Of a DNA stretch of 64,000 bases, positions 1 to 11,595 are shown piece after piece; the first letter of the stretch is position 1, and each line of letters begins with the position of its first letter. Source of the stretch: Rhopalosiphum padi. Taxonomy: Eukaryota > Arthropoda > Insecta > Hemiptera > Aphididae. The DNA lies in the NCBI RefSeq assembly GCF_020882245.1, contig NC_083597.1, positions 35,690,652-35,754,651 of the forward strand, written 5' to 3'. A model generated the notes under the pieces. That model was not told the origin of the DNA. It was given only the letters and a program-made list of their open reading frames with translations, and made no database searches. A program made the position numbers and the translations under genes.

Positions 1-1761
1 GTAAACTATTAAAACGGCACTGCGACACGTCGTCGTTCACGGTTGTTTTCTTTTTTTAATTCGAAATCGAAGAAGAAGAGGAAAAAGCGCATTCATCACA
101 CACATACGAACACATATAGACGACGCATTGATCACGAGCCTATTCCATCGTTCGACGTTAATAATAATATTAATATTATTATTATATTACGAGGGAATAT
201 TTCACAATCTGCGAACAATTAATAACGTGCGTATGCGAACGAGGCACGCCGCGAAGAAAATATGTTTAACGATCGTAGATAATAATAATAATAATATGAG
301 ACTCACCCGTTCGACAACACGGCTAATTTATGGTTTTGTATCTCTCTCTTACTCTCTCTCTACCTAAGTCCGAGGCAATATAATATCGCTGATGCGTCGA
401 ATGAATCTTCAAAAGACACTTTTACACGATCTCTTCGATCGTTGTGCAACTACAATATTATATTAGTTATAGCAAGAGGTATATTATATTTCCTCATATA
501 TCGCGCGCATTGCACCACAATTACATATTATAATAATATTATATACATTATTGTATACTTTTACCGTTTATCAGCGCCCCACCGAATGAATTGCTGTAGT
601 GCTTTATGGACTAGACACGAGAGGTAGTTCGTCAATAAATATTTTTTTCCATAAATATTTTTTTTTTTTTTGGATATCGTCATTGCATCGTGCCATTGTT
701 GGCTGTGGAAGGATTTAAATAAACATATTTAGCTATAGTGTGTCACAGTATTTTGTACCTTGTATTTATAATAATATCGATAAAATAGGTAGTCGACTAA
801 ACTCTTTTAATGTGGATTACATTACTTCATATTTTGTAATAAGCCACTGATAACATTAGAAATTTATTTATTCGACGTGTTGGTTCGATTTCAGGTACTT
901 AATATAATATAATATTATATATCCCGATAATATTTAGTTATTACGTTATGAGTGCTATTACCAATGAAATCGATATTTATATGTAAATACATCTTCAAAA
1001 ATGACGATTATCGTACCATTCGTACCACACCACAATCGTGGTTATATAATAATTCCTATTTTAAACGCCCTCTGTCTACCCACCGGTTAATTCGAAAAAA
1101 AAACGTAGTAGTAACACCTATATATTAAATCTTCGGAATATTTCAGTCATATCGCAGTCCATAGTAATACAACACATAAATAAGCGGTTCCAAGAGATCA
1201 TTATAATAATACGGACGTCTCTAATTATTTTGTCTGAACAGATATCTAAATTTTATTTTTTCAATAAGCGATTGACTAAAAAGCAGGAATAGGTACAATA
1301 TTAGACACGCAGCGACTCGCTTTGGTATACAAATTGTGGTTTTCGACTCAGCGAATTTATAATATTTACATAAATTAAATAAATTTTTGTTTACGCGTCA
1401 TGACATAGTTTCGATTTTTTATGATATACCCGTACTGGTTACACCTAATAAATATAAATAGGTACGGACGGTATGGTAGATCTTTGTCATGATCGCGAAA
1501 CTTTGGAAATAGGTAGTATGATTGTTCGGATCGGTCATCGTTTCTATATAAAAATGATAATTTCCCATGATAATGGGTGAAAAAGGATTTATAATTTATA
1601 TCATTTGAAAATAAACTGCGACGTTAAACATGCAATAATTGTTTTACACAATGCACACGTGTATAAAAAGGTAGTATAAATGCCGGTGAGAACGGTCCAA
1701 TCATCATCATCATAATTTTCGTGTCGTCATCATCGAGACCGTACCAGATTATATTTTATAG

Positions 1762-1830
1762 CAGGCACCGGCAACCCGCGACCCTCGGAACTTTTTGCTA
1801 CGGCAATCCAAATATATTTCATGGTTTTTA
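1762..1830. mobile_element. hAT-like terminal fragment
   Basis: The sequence starts CAGGCACCGGCAACCCGCGA, which resembles hAT-type termini of the CAGGGGTCGGCAA kind. It is unusually GC-rich for this intron. I found no matching inverted end nearby, so it would be a one-ended relic. Confidence 0.3.
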
Positions 1831-2202
1831 AAATTTAAATTTTATATCTTAAATTAAATTGATACAAATACATCTTAATCAAGACTATTTATATAATAAT
1901 GTGCACAGTGCACATCTCATGAGATAAGCTGTGAACGAGAAAGTAATCTAATCGTATATAATGTATATATCGTAATATACATTGATAATAAATTATTTTT
2001 TTTAATATTATAATTTTGTATGCGGCTATCAATGAAAACTGAAAAAAATTATGGCCCGTGTAGGTAAAATAGTGGGAATTTTTCATTTTAGACCTCGAAA
2101 TTCCAACTAGATTTACTTTTTTACCTTAAAATATAATGCAATTGAAAATCTATGCACTTTTAATATTTTAAACAAACAATGACGAACACAAGAATAAAAA
2201 TA

Positions 2203-2227
2203 ATAAACTAAAAATATATTGTTTCAG
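2203..2227 (+). other. 3' splice acceptor of the knirps-family exon
   Basis: A possible branch-point sequence (ACTAAAA) is followed by a short pyrimidine run, TTGTTTCAG. The next base starts the codon series for SFFGRTYNN. The intron is phase 0, between the expected CEGCK of finger one and SFFGR. An intron at about this place in the DNA-binding domain is, as far as I recall, usual for the family. Reading further 5' would add only Met/Leu-Phe-Gln, which the family does not have. Confidence 0.85.
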
Positions 2228-2838
2228 TCGTTTTTCGGTCGGACTTACAACAACCTGAGTTCGATTTCGGAGTGCAAGAACAACGGCGAGTGCGTGATCA
2301 ACAAAAAGAACAGGACGTCGTGCAAGGCGTGCAGGTTGCGCAAGTGTCTGGTGGTGGGCATGTCGAAGAGTGGGTCCCGGTACGGCCGGCGGTCCAACTG
2401 GTTCAAGATACATTGCTTGCTCCAGGAACAGCAACAGCAGCACCACCACCACCACAACAACAGCCAGCACCAACAGCAACACCCGCACCAGCAGCAGCAA
2501 CAACCGCATCAGCAACAACAACACCGGCCGTCCGCGGGTCTGCATTTTCAGCAACAGCAGCAGTCGGCAGCTGGTTGCAGAATTTCGCTAGACCAGGGCC
2601 GCACGCCGCCGCTTCCGCCGCTGTGGACAGACGTCAAACACCATCTGCGCTTGGACGCAGATAATAACAACTCCGTAGCCGGTGATCTGAACAAAGACGG
2701 CGTCGGCGGCCGGTTGTCCGTGTCCGCTGCAGCCGCCGCGGCTGTCGTGCAGGCCGTCCGACCGGAACTGCTGCGGTGGCCTTCGCCGTTCTTCTCGGCA
2801 TTCCCATTCCCGCCACCCGCGCCATTCTTCCTGGCCTT

Positions 2839-2869
<31 letters not shown>

Positions 2870-3415
2870 CAGCAACAGCAACAGCTACACCAACAACAAC
2901 AGTCGCCGCAGCCACGGGTGACGCCGCCGCCTCCCGCATCGCACCGACACCGGTCACCGCCGAGTCCGTCGTACCGTGGGTCATCGTCGGAAGACGACAG
3001 CGGCGCAGGCGAACACGACGAAGACGACGACCGCCGTGACGGGCCACCGTCTTCGAAGCGCGTCGCCGTGCTGTGCGACCTGCCGCCCGTCCAGGAGTCG
3101 CCGATGGACCTGTCGGTGACCGCGGCCGCGTCCCCGCCCTCGCGGCCGCCGTCCTTAAGTTTTCCGTCGCTCCTCCCGTACGTTGGCCGACGATCACCCG
3201 GTCACAGCCCGGACCGGTCTCGTCGCCGGCGCCGACGTCCGCGCAAGCGGAGACGTCAACCGGTATCAGATTTTGTAGCCGTCGCGGACCGGACGTCCGG
3301 ATCGGACGACGACTGCGCCGCCGGAACTGACTCGGTGCGAGACTCCGACTCGAACGAATCGGGCGGCCGGCCGGAGAAAAGCGCACCTCTGGACTTGACG
3401 TGCAACCGGTCGTAG
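2228..3415 (+). CDS. kni: Knirps-family orphan nuclear receptor, last coding exon (partial)
   Basis: The protein is a zinc-finger transcription factor of the NR0A group (knirps/knrl/eagle), which lacks a ligand-binding domain and acts in the nucleus, mostly as a repressor. The exon encodes 395 residues and starts by splicing, not at an ATG. Residues 1-40 are the end of the DNA-binding domain, with a complete second finger C16-x5-C22-x9-C32-x2-C35 followed by RLRKC. Residues 46-67 (GSRYGRRSNWFKIHCLLQE) are the Knirps-specific extension. Then come Gln/His-rich and Ala-rich stretches, Q15 at 205-219, an acidic Ser/Asp/Glu segment, PMDLS at 292-296 (a CtBP-corepressor motif also present in fly Knirps), a basic R/K run at 332-343 that may be a nuclear localisation signal, and PLDLT at 387-391. 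The exon is strikingly GC-rich against its surroundings. The first finger is missing because it lies in an upstream exon. The symbol is family-level: knirps, knrl and eagle cannot be separated here. Confidence 0.95.
2840..2884 (+). repeat. CAG/CAA tract encoding 15 glutamines
   Basis: Seven CAG codons are followed by mixed CAA/CAG codons in the knirps-family reading frame. The interruptions by CAA suggest an older tract that is less prone to slippage. Smaller Gln/His tracts lie at about 2425-2560. Such tracts are common and length-variable in insect transcription factors. Confidence 0.95.
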
Positions 3416-3557
3416 ACGAAATTTTATCTTTAATATTATTTATATAGGTATAACGTGATACATTTTTTTAGTGTTTATCTCTCTCTTTTTTCTTTCTCTC
3501 TTTCTTATAGCGCTCATTCTATATTATTATAGGTAATGATGATGTAAACAATTTTGT

Positions 3558-3580
3558 CGGCGGCCAAAAACGCGCCGCCG
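3558..3580 (+). other. GC-rich stem-loop in the 3' UTR
   Basis: CGGCGGC (3558-3564) and GCCGCCG (3574-3580) form seven G-C pairs around a nine-base loop. Two wobble pairs and one A-T pair can extend the stem outward. It stands out in an otherwise very AT-rich UTR. Confidence 0.7.
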
Positions 3581-3708
3581 GTATTTTATAATATATCATC
3601 ATTATTATTTCTATTATTATTATATTTATATATAAATATATATATATATTGTGTATATAGTGTGTTATATATGGTTTGATCGATTATGTTCATGTGTAAA
3701 CAAATTAT

Positions 3709-3714
3709 AATAAA
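3709..3714 (+). terminator. Poly(A) signal AATAAA
   Basis: A canonical AATAAA, about 295 bases after the stop, is followed by a GT-rich stretch (GTGTAACGTGTATG) that fits a downstream cleavage element. It is the first such hexamer after the stop. Confidence 0.65.
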
Positions 3715-3740
3715 CAACGCGTGTAACGTGTATGCCCGAA

Positions 3741-5089
3741 TTATATACTTGATAGGCTAATTTGACTCGACGATTTTTCGTTTTTTATTTTTTCCATATT
3801 ATCACGTCCCCGATCCTATATCCCAATACTTCATCAATTGATAGTAAGTGATGTAAAGGTCACTTTAAGAAGTTTTGTTTGTTTGTTTGTTTTTTTGGTG
3901 GGGGAAGGGGGCATACAGATTTAGGTACATGTTTATTCAAAGAAAGAAAAGGTGAAAGAAAAAAGTAAAATTAGAATTAATGAAAACCTCATTTAATTCA
4001 CCATCAAATAAAATAATTTTCAAAATAAATTCCTGTTGATAAGCCACATAAAGTTTGTCTGCAGCGAATCGCGCGTAGACTACGGGCCGCCATTTGATGG
4101 CCACCACTATTCATTTTTCCCGAGTAATAAATTGTCCAAGTGCATTTAATATGCATTATATGCCGATCGACATGAGATTATAAGATAATACTATCGAATT
4201 GTGAAATTTCAAAAGAAGCGTAATGCACGCAAGTATCGATGCTCCGTTTTTTAAACATAATAATTATGATATATGTTTTTTAATCGAACGCTGCATGCAC
4301 TGACTGAACATATTTTATTTCTATTAGTCACAAGCTGAAATAATGAATCGGAGTGCCTATACTAACACTAATTGTAAATACACAATGTAAATACAATTTA
4401 CAACCTTAAAAAAGGTCAAAATAAAGATAAAATTTTTCGATTATTCATTTGCGCTGTACATTATAATAGTGGCTATTATTATAGTTACAGAAATTTAGGT
4501 GGGAAGGCTGCGTTATTATAGTGTTTTACTACGAACACATATTATTTGATTCGATACGAAAAAGATATCTTGCACCTGTTTCCGAAGGTTCATTACAAGT
4601 GGGAAGGCGTAAAAAATAATAATAAATAAAATATACTATAACTTTTATGTTCCGACACGATATATTTTTGAGCAAAAGTAAAATAATATTGTTTGGGAAA
4701 CAACATATTAATAAGAATGTACGATTAATACCGTGGGACTAAAGTGTTAATACATTATAGGGTATATATTATATAGTCGAATAAATGTTTAGATTTATAT
4801 TGCTGTTTACAACGTTTTTACTTTTTTAGTTTATATGCATTCAGCCATCAATTTAAAAATGACGTATATGTACTTATAGTATGTTACAATATTATCTGTG
4901 CGAATCATTGTAGCGCATTCAAAATAGTTTCGATTGATTTTTTCCAGTTCTGGACCGTTTTGTGTCATAAGTATATATCGACATGATATATGTAAGCTGA
5001 TACTGCGTACGAAGTGGCCCGTGACAAATTATTAAATAATACCAGTGGATTTGCCCTGCTTAACTCCGTTAAATGTATATATTATACGT
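3741..5089. other. Gene-free, AT-rich
   Basis: No supportable coding sequence. At 4083-4100 there is an imperfect inverted repeat (GGCCGCCAT...ATGGCC) that includes GCCGCCAT, the core of the Pho/YY1 site. This is noted only as a motif. Confidence 0.6.
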
Positions 5090-5275
5090 CAGCTGTGGTC
5101 GCTGACCTTATTTTGGGAGCCGAAAATGTATGAAGCTAATTCTAAGCGAGCAACATTGTTAACTGTTGAGAGATATTTATAAAATAATTAAAATAGTTAA
5201 TAATTTTGCTCTAAGCTTGATGTCAAGAGCCGCACGAGACTGACTCAGTGACGAGCCTCGTCGAGGCCACCACTG
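5090..5275. mobile_element. Possible hAT-derived MITE relic
   Basis: The left end reads CAGCTGTGGTCGCTGACC, and the reverse complement of the right end reads CAGTGGTGGCCTCGACGA. The inside carries GGGAGCCGAAA and AAGAGCCGCACGAGAC, which recall the GAGCCGC-rich ends of hAT elements. Flanking 8-bp duplications are not recognisable, so the limits are approximate. Confidence 0.35.
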
Positions 5276-5609
5276 CTACAGTACTTTTGGGCGGTTTTGA
5301 CCAAACTTAATAAAATACAAGTCTAATATTATTATCATGTACAATAATTAAAACAACTATTTTATTTTATGTAAACAATGGCAGCCCTATACATATCGTT
5401 ATTCATGAGCCACCAAGGCGCCAACAAATCCTTTCGTGAGCGCATGTTTAAAAATGAAAACATTTTAAAAAAAAATGACTATGGGGTGCACAACCTTGAT
5501 TAGTTGCCAGTTGGGTTTAGGCTTACTAATGTATTATTTTGCTCATAAAACCATTAAAACATCATTAGTAGTGCTAGTGCGATTGACTTTGTTTCGGATC
5601 ACTTCTATT

Positions 5610-5612
<3 letters not shown>

Positions 5613-5641
<29 letters not shown>
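5613..5641. repeat. (AC)n microsatellite
   Basis: About 14 uninterrupted AC units. Short ORFs crossing it are artefacts. Confidence 0.95.
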
Positions 5642-5643
<2 letters not shown>

Positions 5644-8600
5644 TGTCCTTTTATTTACATAATATAGATTACATTGTCGATACTTTGTCCATTTTATAAT
5701 ATAAACAGTAGCAGAAACGTCGCTGAAAGAACGACACGTGCACCGAAGTCGGCTGATGGCATAGTCTACGACTCTATACGAGCCATTCGAATATACGATA
5801 AAAGTCCAAACATCATAATATACTCATTACTCGGTAATGGTTATGAAATCCGAAATCAACTAGTATAATATAACTCACTGTGTAGAAACGGCAGTGCTTT
5901 TGTTCGGGAAGAAACGTGATGTTTCTGTTTTACGTGTGTGAAACGACAAATCGACGTGTAAAATCGTCCGAGGTAGGTACATATTAAGTCCGAGGACGTT
6001 ATCGTACATGTTTATGTTGGCTCATTATTTATTTGTCTAATAAATTATATCGTATCGTACGTGCGCAATAAAATGTTCTCAGTTCTCGCAAAATCATAAA
6101 TGAAGATAATATTGTTTGAAAGTCGGGTGAAAAGTAATTTTCATGGCTTTGCACGCATGCATAATTGTGTGTATTATGTTATAAGGCGCACGCCGTAATT
6201 ATTATTCATCATAATCTCACAACGCGCCGTCCGCTGGAAAGGTTCCCAGAAAAGTTGGAAAACTATATAAACTTATATATGTATATGCATATGTATAATA
6301 ACAATATAATACTCGTATATTAATATGTGCACATTTAACTGACGTCCGATGGGTAAAACTGACTGTTGTTAATTAAATTAAACACTTAGCATAGTAATAA
6401 GTCATTGTTGAATGATTTACGATCGACTGTTAAACATATGCGAACACATATAAAATAATGATTAATAATATATAATTAAACGATTTAAATATTATTGTTG
6501 AATCAATTCAGTACACCTCATTATTGCAAGCGAATAATTACGAGTTTATCGATGTATACTGATTTTTCGACAATTTACACGTCTTCATTGCATGTTATCA
6601 TAAAAAAGTATATTAATATTATTATATTTTGTTTAAACAATTGCAATTGTTGTATGATGAAATTATAATATATTAAATTGTTTATTTTTATTGCTGGGGA
6701 TATTCTGAGTTGCATAGTAATGTATACAATCGTCCTGCAGATTTTTTTCCTTTTACACGTACAGGCAGCGCAATTCTAGTCATGACGTTATTTTACTCAA
6801 GAGTTCGAGACTATTCGTTATTTGGTAAAAATAATTAGAAAACACTTTCTAACATAGTACAGTAGATATAATGAGTTCACAGGACAATTTACATAATATG
6901 TATCTATTCTACAGTACTACAACACTACGGTATGTACTTAAAATGATACAAAATCCACTAAACACATCACCGATAAAACTAGTCTTAAATCATCTGGATT
7001 GGACTGAATTTTCGGTAGGTGAATTAGTAGGAGGCATCTGAATAATTAACAAAAATATAATTCGAATTATTGTTTTATAATATTTTGTCTTTAGTTTTTA
7101 TGCATGTATATAATTATTATATTTATCAAGATACAATTTAATGTGGTAACCATCTACAATTTGTCAGTAGCTGATATTGTTATCATGTGTAAAAATTGTA
7201 TGAAATTATTATTTGTGACATTCGTCGTAAGATGTGTTCGTTTACTTTGTTACGTCCGAGGAAAATGAAAACCTTTCTTTATTATTATGATTTCCATATT
7301 TATTTATATATTTTAAATTATCAATAAATATAATGAACCGTGAGTGTCGAAAAATCGTCAACTCCACTACACGACTTATCTGACTTATAAGTATTGAACG
7401 TCGAAAATGTTATTATGATATATAATAATATAAACGCGATATAGATAATGTGCCATATTATGTACGAAAACGTTTTTCATTACGATTATTAGACCGATTA
7501 GTACAGAATACACATTAATAATATTCTATAAAATAGCATTGAGAAATCAAATAAGCAAGTCTGAAAACGAGAATGATTTACCGATTGATTTAACAATCTT
7601 TATCCCGTACAGAGTAACCATTAACTATCTGTACACACTAACCGCTAACGGACCACGGATGGTTGACGTTTGACGTTTAAAGTCATATAATAATACGATT
7701 AACCCAATGCGTATAAATTATTATTGTGATCGCTATTCTTCGTATAACGTATATAATAATATAATAAACGTTCACATGGTCATAAATATTATGTAGGCAC
7801 ATACGCGGTATTATGTAGGTAACCGTGGCCGGCTGAATTTCTATAAACGTCTTCAATTTTATCCGCTAGTTCGTAACATAATATGACATAATGTTTTATT
7901 TTTATTTTAATTACACTACTACACTTTGATGGTTATTATACAATAATACCTACACATGTTTGTAGTTGTGGACACTGCTCGACAATGCCCGAATTGTTTT
8001 TTTTATTAAAACATCTGTTTTTTAATAATTAATTAAAATTATTCGTTTATGTTCATTTGTTATGCGCTAGAAAGAGTACAAAAACAATAAATATCTATAT
8101 TATATTATATTAAAATTCTTATTTTAATTGATTATCAGGTATAGATATTATTTTATCAGTAATCCATTGCAGTGTATAACATTGTATGCCGCAGTCACCG
8201 TTAAATTGAAACTAAAAATATTATGTCATACTCATAATAGTTGAATGTGTTCAAAAATATATTTCACATATTACAAATAATATAGGTAGTAGTATTATGA
8301 TTTATGATCTAGAAATGTCTAAAGTATAAGTGGCTAGTATAGAATATATTAAATACCTAAAATAATAACTGGCAATATACAGAATACTTTTGGAAGTATA
8401 ATACGGCCTGTTTATATTTTTACAGATTTTTTATCGGAATAGACATAATATGTAATCAAATCATTTTTATTTTTAAATTTTCTATATTAATTTCATAGAT
8501 AAATTATGTTATTCCTTATTCGTAACATTTAATATTATAATAATTGTTTGTAAACTGTTTTATTTAACATATTAACCTATACATATTGTAAATTGTAATT

Positions 8601-10480
8601 ACGAGTACGTACGTAGTTTACATTGTTCTCTATAATTTCTTGCTCATTGTATAAACTATTTGCTCTATTAATTATTCGCAATATCAAACTATTATGCATT
8701 TATAGTTTTACTAATAGGCTATTGGTAGTTATCAAATTCTTCACTGCCGACGATTAAAATAAAATAAAAAACAACAAAGTTTAACATATATATATATATT
8801 TATAGTAAATTGAATGGTTAATAATAATTTATTAAATTCGTTTTATTTATATATTAATATATCTTCAAATAATATAAAAACAATAATATTATTATTTTCT
8901 TACGATAAATGTTCATTTTGCATTAATTGCAAAATGATTCTTCTTCTTCTTCTTATTGTTAATATTTTTTTCAGTTAGTATGTGTTAAATTATTTTTTAC
9001 CGCCGCAGGGTATACATTGAGCCACTGAGGAGGTTCCACTTTGGTCATTTAATGCTTATGTGTATAGTTCTTAGTTCTACCTATACCTGTGACCTGACTG
9101 TAGACAGTTTATTAATATTTATTCTTTTTTTTTAGACTGATTAGGCTAGTCATAAACTGTATTTTTGATTTCTCTAAGTTTTGTCTGTTGTATCAAATAG
9201 TGTGTTTACAATTATATTTGTATAAGTTTTTAATGTTGTGTTTTGATTTCAGAGAAAGATTTAATCTTTAGAAACTGCAAGTTAATGTTAGCATGTACCG
9301 TTTCTTTTGCTATATGTATCCGTCATATCGTTTAATTTTTGTGTTACAACTATAATTTATATTTCATAATACTTTTATAGATATTCTGTGTAAGAAAATT
9401 ATATTTAACTATAAATAGGTTCAAAATTATTATGTTTTTTTTTTTTAACAATAGCAATCAAATTATACATTTTATCATTTTTGGTTAAATTACTATTTAA
9501 TTGATTATCGCATTGTTGATATTTTTTAGAACGGGATTTTAATTCGAAAACACATTTTAGTTGTTTAAAAATAAAATAATTATTTATAGTTTCGATCATT
9601 ATCTCAGTACTAGACAACTATATTCGTTGTTATACATAGGTACATACCTATATGGTACATAATGTTGACTTGATTCTGTCAAGCCATGGCTTATTAGAAT
9701 CTAAACCTTTGATGTTCTACTATGAATCTGCAAAAAATGTGTCTACAAAGTAAGTTTGAAAACATTTCGTACAATATTAGTATACGAACATTTTCTAGAC
9801 AACTTGTTTGTAATGTTTGTATACATCATATTAGTAGGTATATAAGATTACATATTTTTTATTTTATTTTTTAGGTACGCGTAAAATCGATGGGATACCT
9901 TAATAACAGAAAAATCAATGACAAAAGGTTATATATTTTTTTTAGATTTGCGTAAAGATTTTATCGGCATCGAAAATAATTTACAAATAATTACATATTA
10001 TAATTTAGGAATCCTAACATATTATCCATATTAAATATACAATTTTTTGTCGGTTTGCGGGTAGTGTTCGATACCACCGAACAGTTATTATTATTTTATT
10101 TCGATTCGTTCTGTTGCCCGGTATAAATGCATATTAAACAATACATTGCTAGTAGGTACATCACGGGATGTTATCGGTCGATCGTATATTATTTTATATT
10201 TAAATTATTTATATACTTCCGATCGTCTATACAAGTTTTTATTTATATTTTATGACTAGCGACAGCCCGCATAATATAACGAGGATAATAATGTATATAT
10301 AGTACCGTCTACGTGTTATGAAATATTATGCTTTTGCATTTAACGTTTTTTTTTTCTTGCTTCGTCCGACGTCAATTAAACCGAAAAACGCACAATAAAA
10401 TATGATATATAATGTGTTATATTTATACTATATATACGATATTCCAGACACCCTACGAATTTGTGACACACATACACACA
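5642..10480. other. Gene-free, AT-rich
   Basis: About 4.8 kb with no convincing coding sequence, tRNA or complete transposon. It holds short AT and AAT runs, a (TTC)n run near 8939-8954 and several poly-T runs. ORFs are short and low-complexity. Confidence 0.6.
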
Positions 10481-10499
10481 TTTACCATAATAATAATAA

Positions 10500-10800
10500 T
10501 AATAACTCAACAGCGCGTGGCCGTCCACGAACCTATATCATTCGGTGGGATTATCTCTCGGACTTCGTGTATATTTATTATTAATATAACGAACGCAATA
10601 TACCGAACACCTACGCTGCCGCCCGCAACTCCTCTCGCAATCAATTATTGATTTCCGCCGAAGCTCGTAAAACACGCAAAGCACGTTTGTTATAATAGGT
10701 GCCCAACGCAAATGGACTACGTGTGAGTAAACAGCAGAGGTTTTTACCTGTATGTGTGTGCATAATGTAACTTTGTTGTCCGCAGCGTCACTCATGAACG
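10500..10800. promoter_or_regulatory. GC-elevated island, candidate regulatory element
   Basis: GC content rises clearly above the flanks. No reading frame looks like protein, and the two or three overlapping ORFs disagree. It could be an enhancer or an untranslated exon. Nothing specific identifies it. Confidence 0.25.
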
Positions 10801-11566
10801 AAACCCATCAATAACGTTATTATTATACGCTTTTTTGCGTTTGCGTTCGCGTAACTAATGCCGTGAGTAGAAATTAAATTAAAACAAAACTAAAAACCGT
10901 GTGCGCATAGACAGCGTATAACCTATTAATATTATAAATCGTATACAATATAATATAAATATTGCAATATATAATATTATACACCGTAATAATAATATCT
11001 ACGTAATATATGCCGCCCTTAATTGGTCGGCGTTTCCGTTTTAAATAAACGACACGACGTGAAATCGGTTAGATTCCCGAAAAAAAAAAAAATAAAAATA
11101 AAAATTAATTTCCACGCGCCGAATCCATATTATAATACGTATAATATATTAGTATTATTATGAAGTATCGCGTTGATTTACAAATCGTTGCATATTATAT
11201 ATACCTGTACGTGCACCAGGCGGTGGTGATAGATGTGAAAGGAAATTAGTTTTTCGATCGTTTATATATACCCCGCGTGTGTACCATACTGAATTAATAA
11301 CAAACGCACAATGTGGCGTTAAAAAAAAAAAATGGTCGAGATGGGAAAAAAAATTGATGAAGAAAAAGCGGCGGGTTCGTCGTATATTTGCATACGGTAA
11401 TAACAGAATCGGACCTCCTGGGTGCGCGACCCGATTCATCAACCGGTATTGTTCCGTTTCGACCGAGCTATGTGTAATATTCGTTATAATAATAATATAT
11501 GATAACACGTACGTTACCTACCTAAATATAATATATTACTATAATGTTGGATATTATAATATGTAT

Positions 11567-11595
11567 CGTCTTCGTCGTCGTCGTCGTCGTCGTCT
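11567..11595. repeat. (CGT)n microsatellite
   Basis: About nine near-perfect CGT/CTT units. The Arg-rich ORF that crosses it is probably spurious. Confidence 0.9.

Larger units (their letters stand above)
1..2227 (+). other. Intron upstream of the knirps-family last exon
   Basis: This AT-rich stretch has no supportable exon. The downstream exon begins inside a nuclear-receptor DNA-binding domain, at the SFFGR that follows the first zinc finger. I looked here for an exon encoding the first finger (a CxxC...CEGCK pattern) and did not find one. The preceding exon therefore lies outside the window and the intron is at least 2.2 kb long. The short ORFs in the first 630 bases are low-complexity and not convincing. 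A degraded hAT-like terminus starts at 1762. Confidence 0.75.
3416..3740 (+). other. 3' UTR of the knirps-family gene
   Basis: This runs from the TAG stop to shortly after the AATAAA at 3709. It contains a CT-rich run at 3479-3507, a GC-rich stem-loop at 3558-3580, and TGTAAACA twice (3543-3550 and 3695-3702). That octamer is one base from the Pumilio-type TGTANATA site, so any post-transcriptional role is only a guess. The 3' end is set by the signal and is not observed. Confidence 0.6.

Noticed and set aside
2168..3330. Other ORFs of 71-130 codons overlapping the knirps exon on both strands
   Set aside because: They are Leu/Val or Gln/Ala/Thr low-complexity readings of the CAG/CAC repeats in wrong frames.
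2634..3386. 250-codon minus-strand ORF opposite the knirps exon
   Set aside because: It lies wholly antisense to a clearly coding GC-rich exon where stops are rare in all frames. Its Arg/Ala/Val-rich translation is typical of such a shadow.
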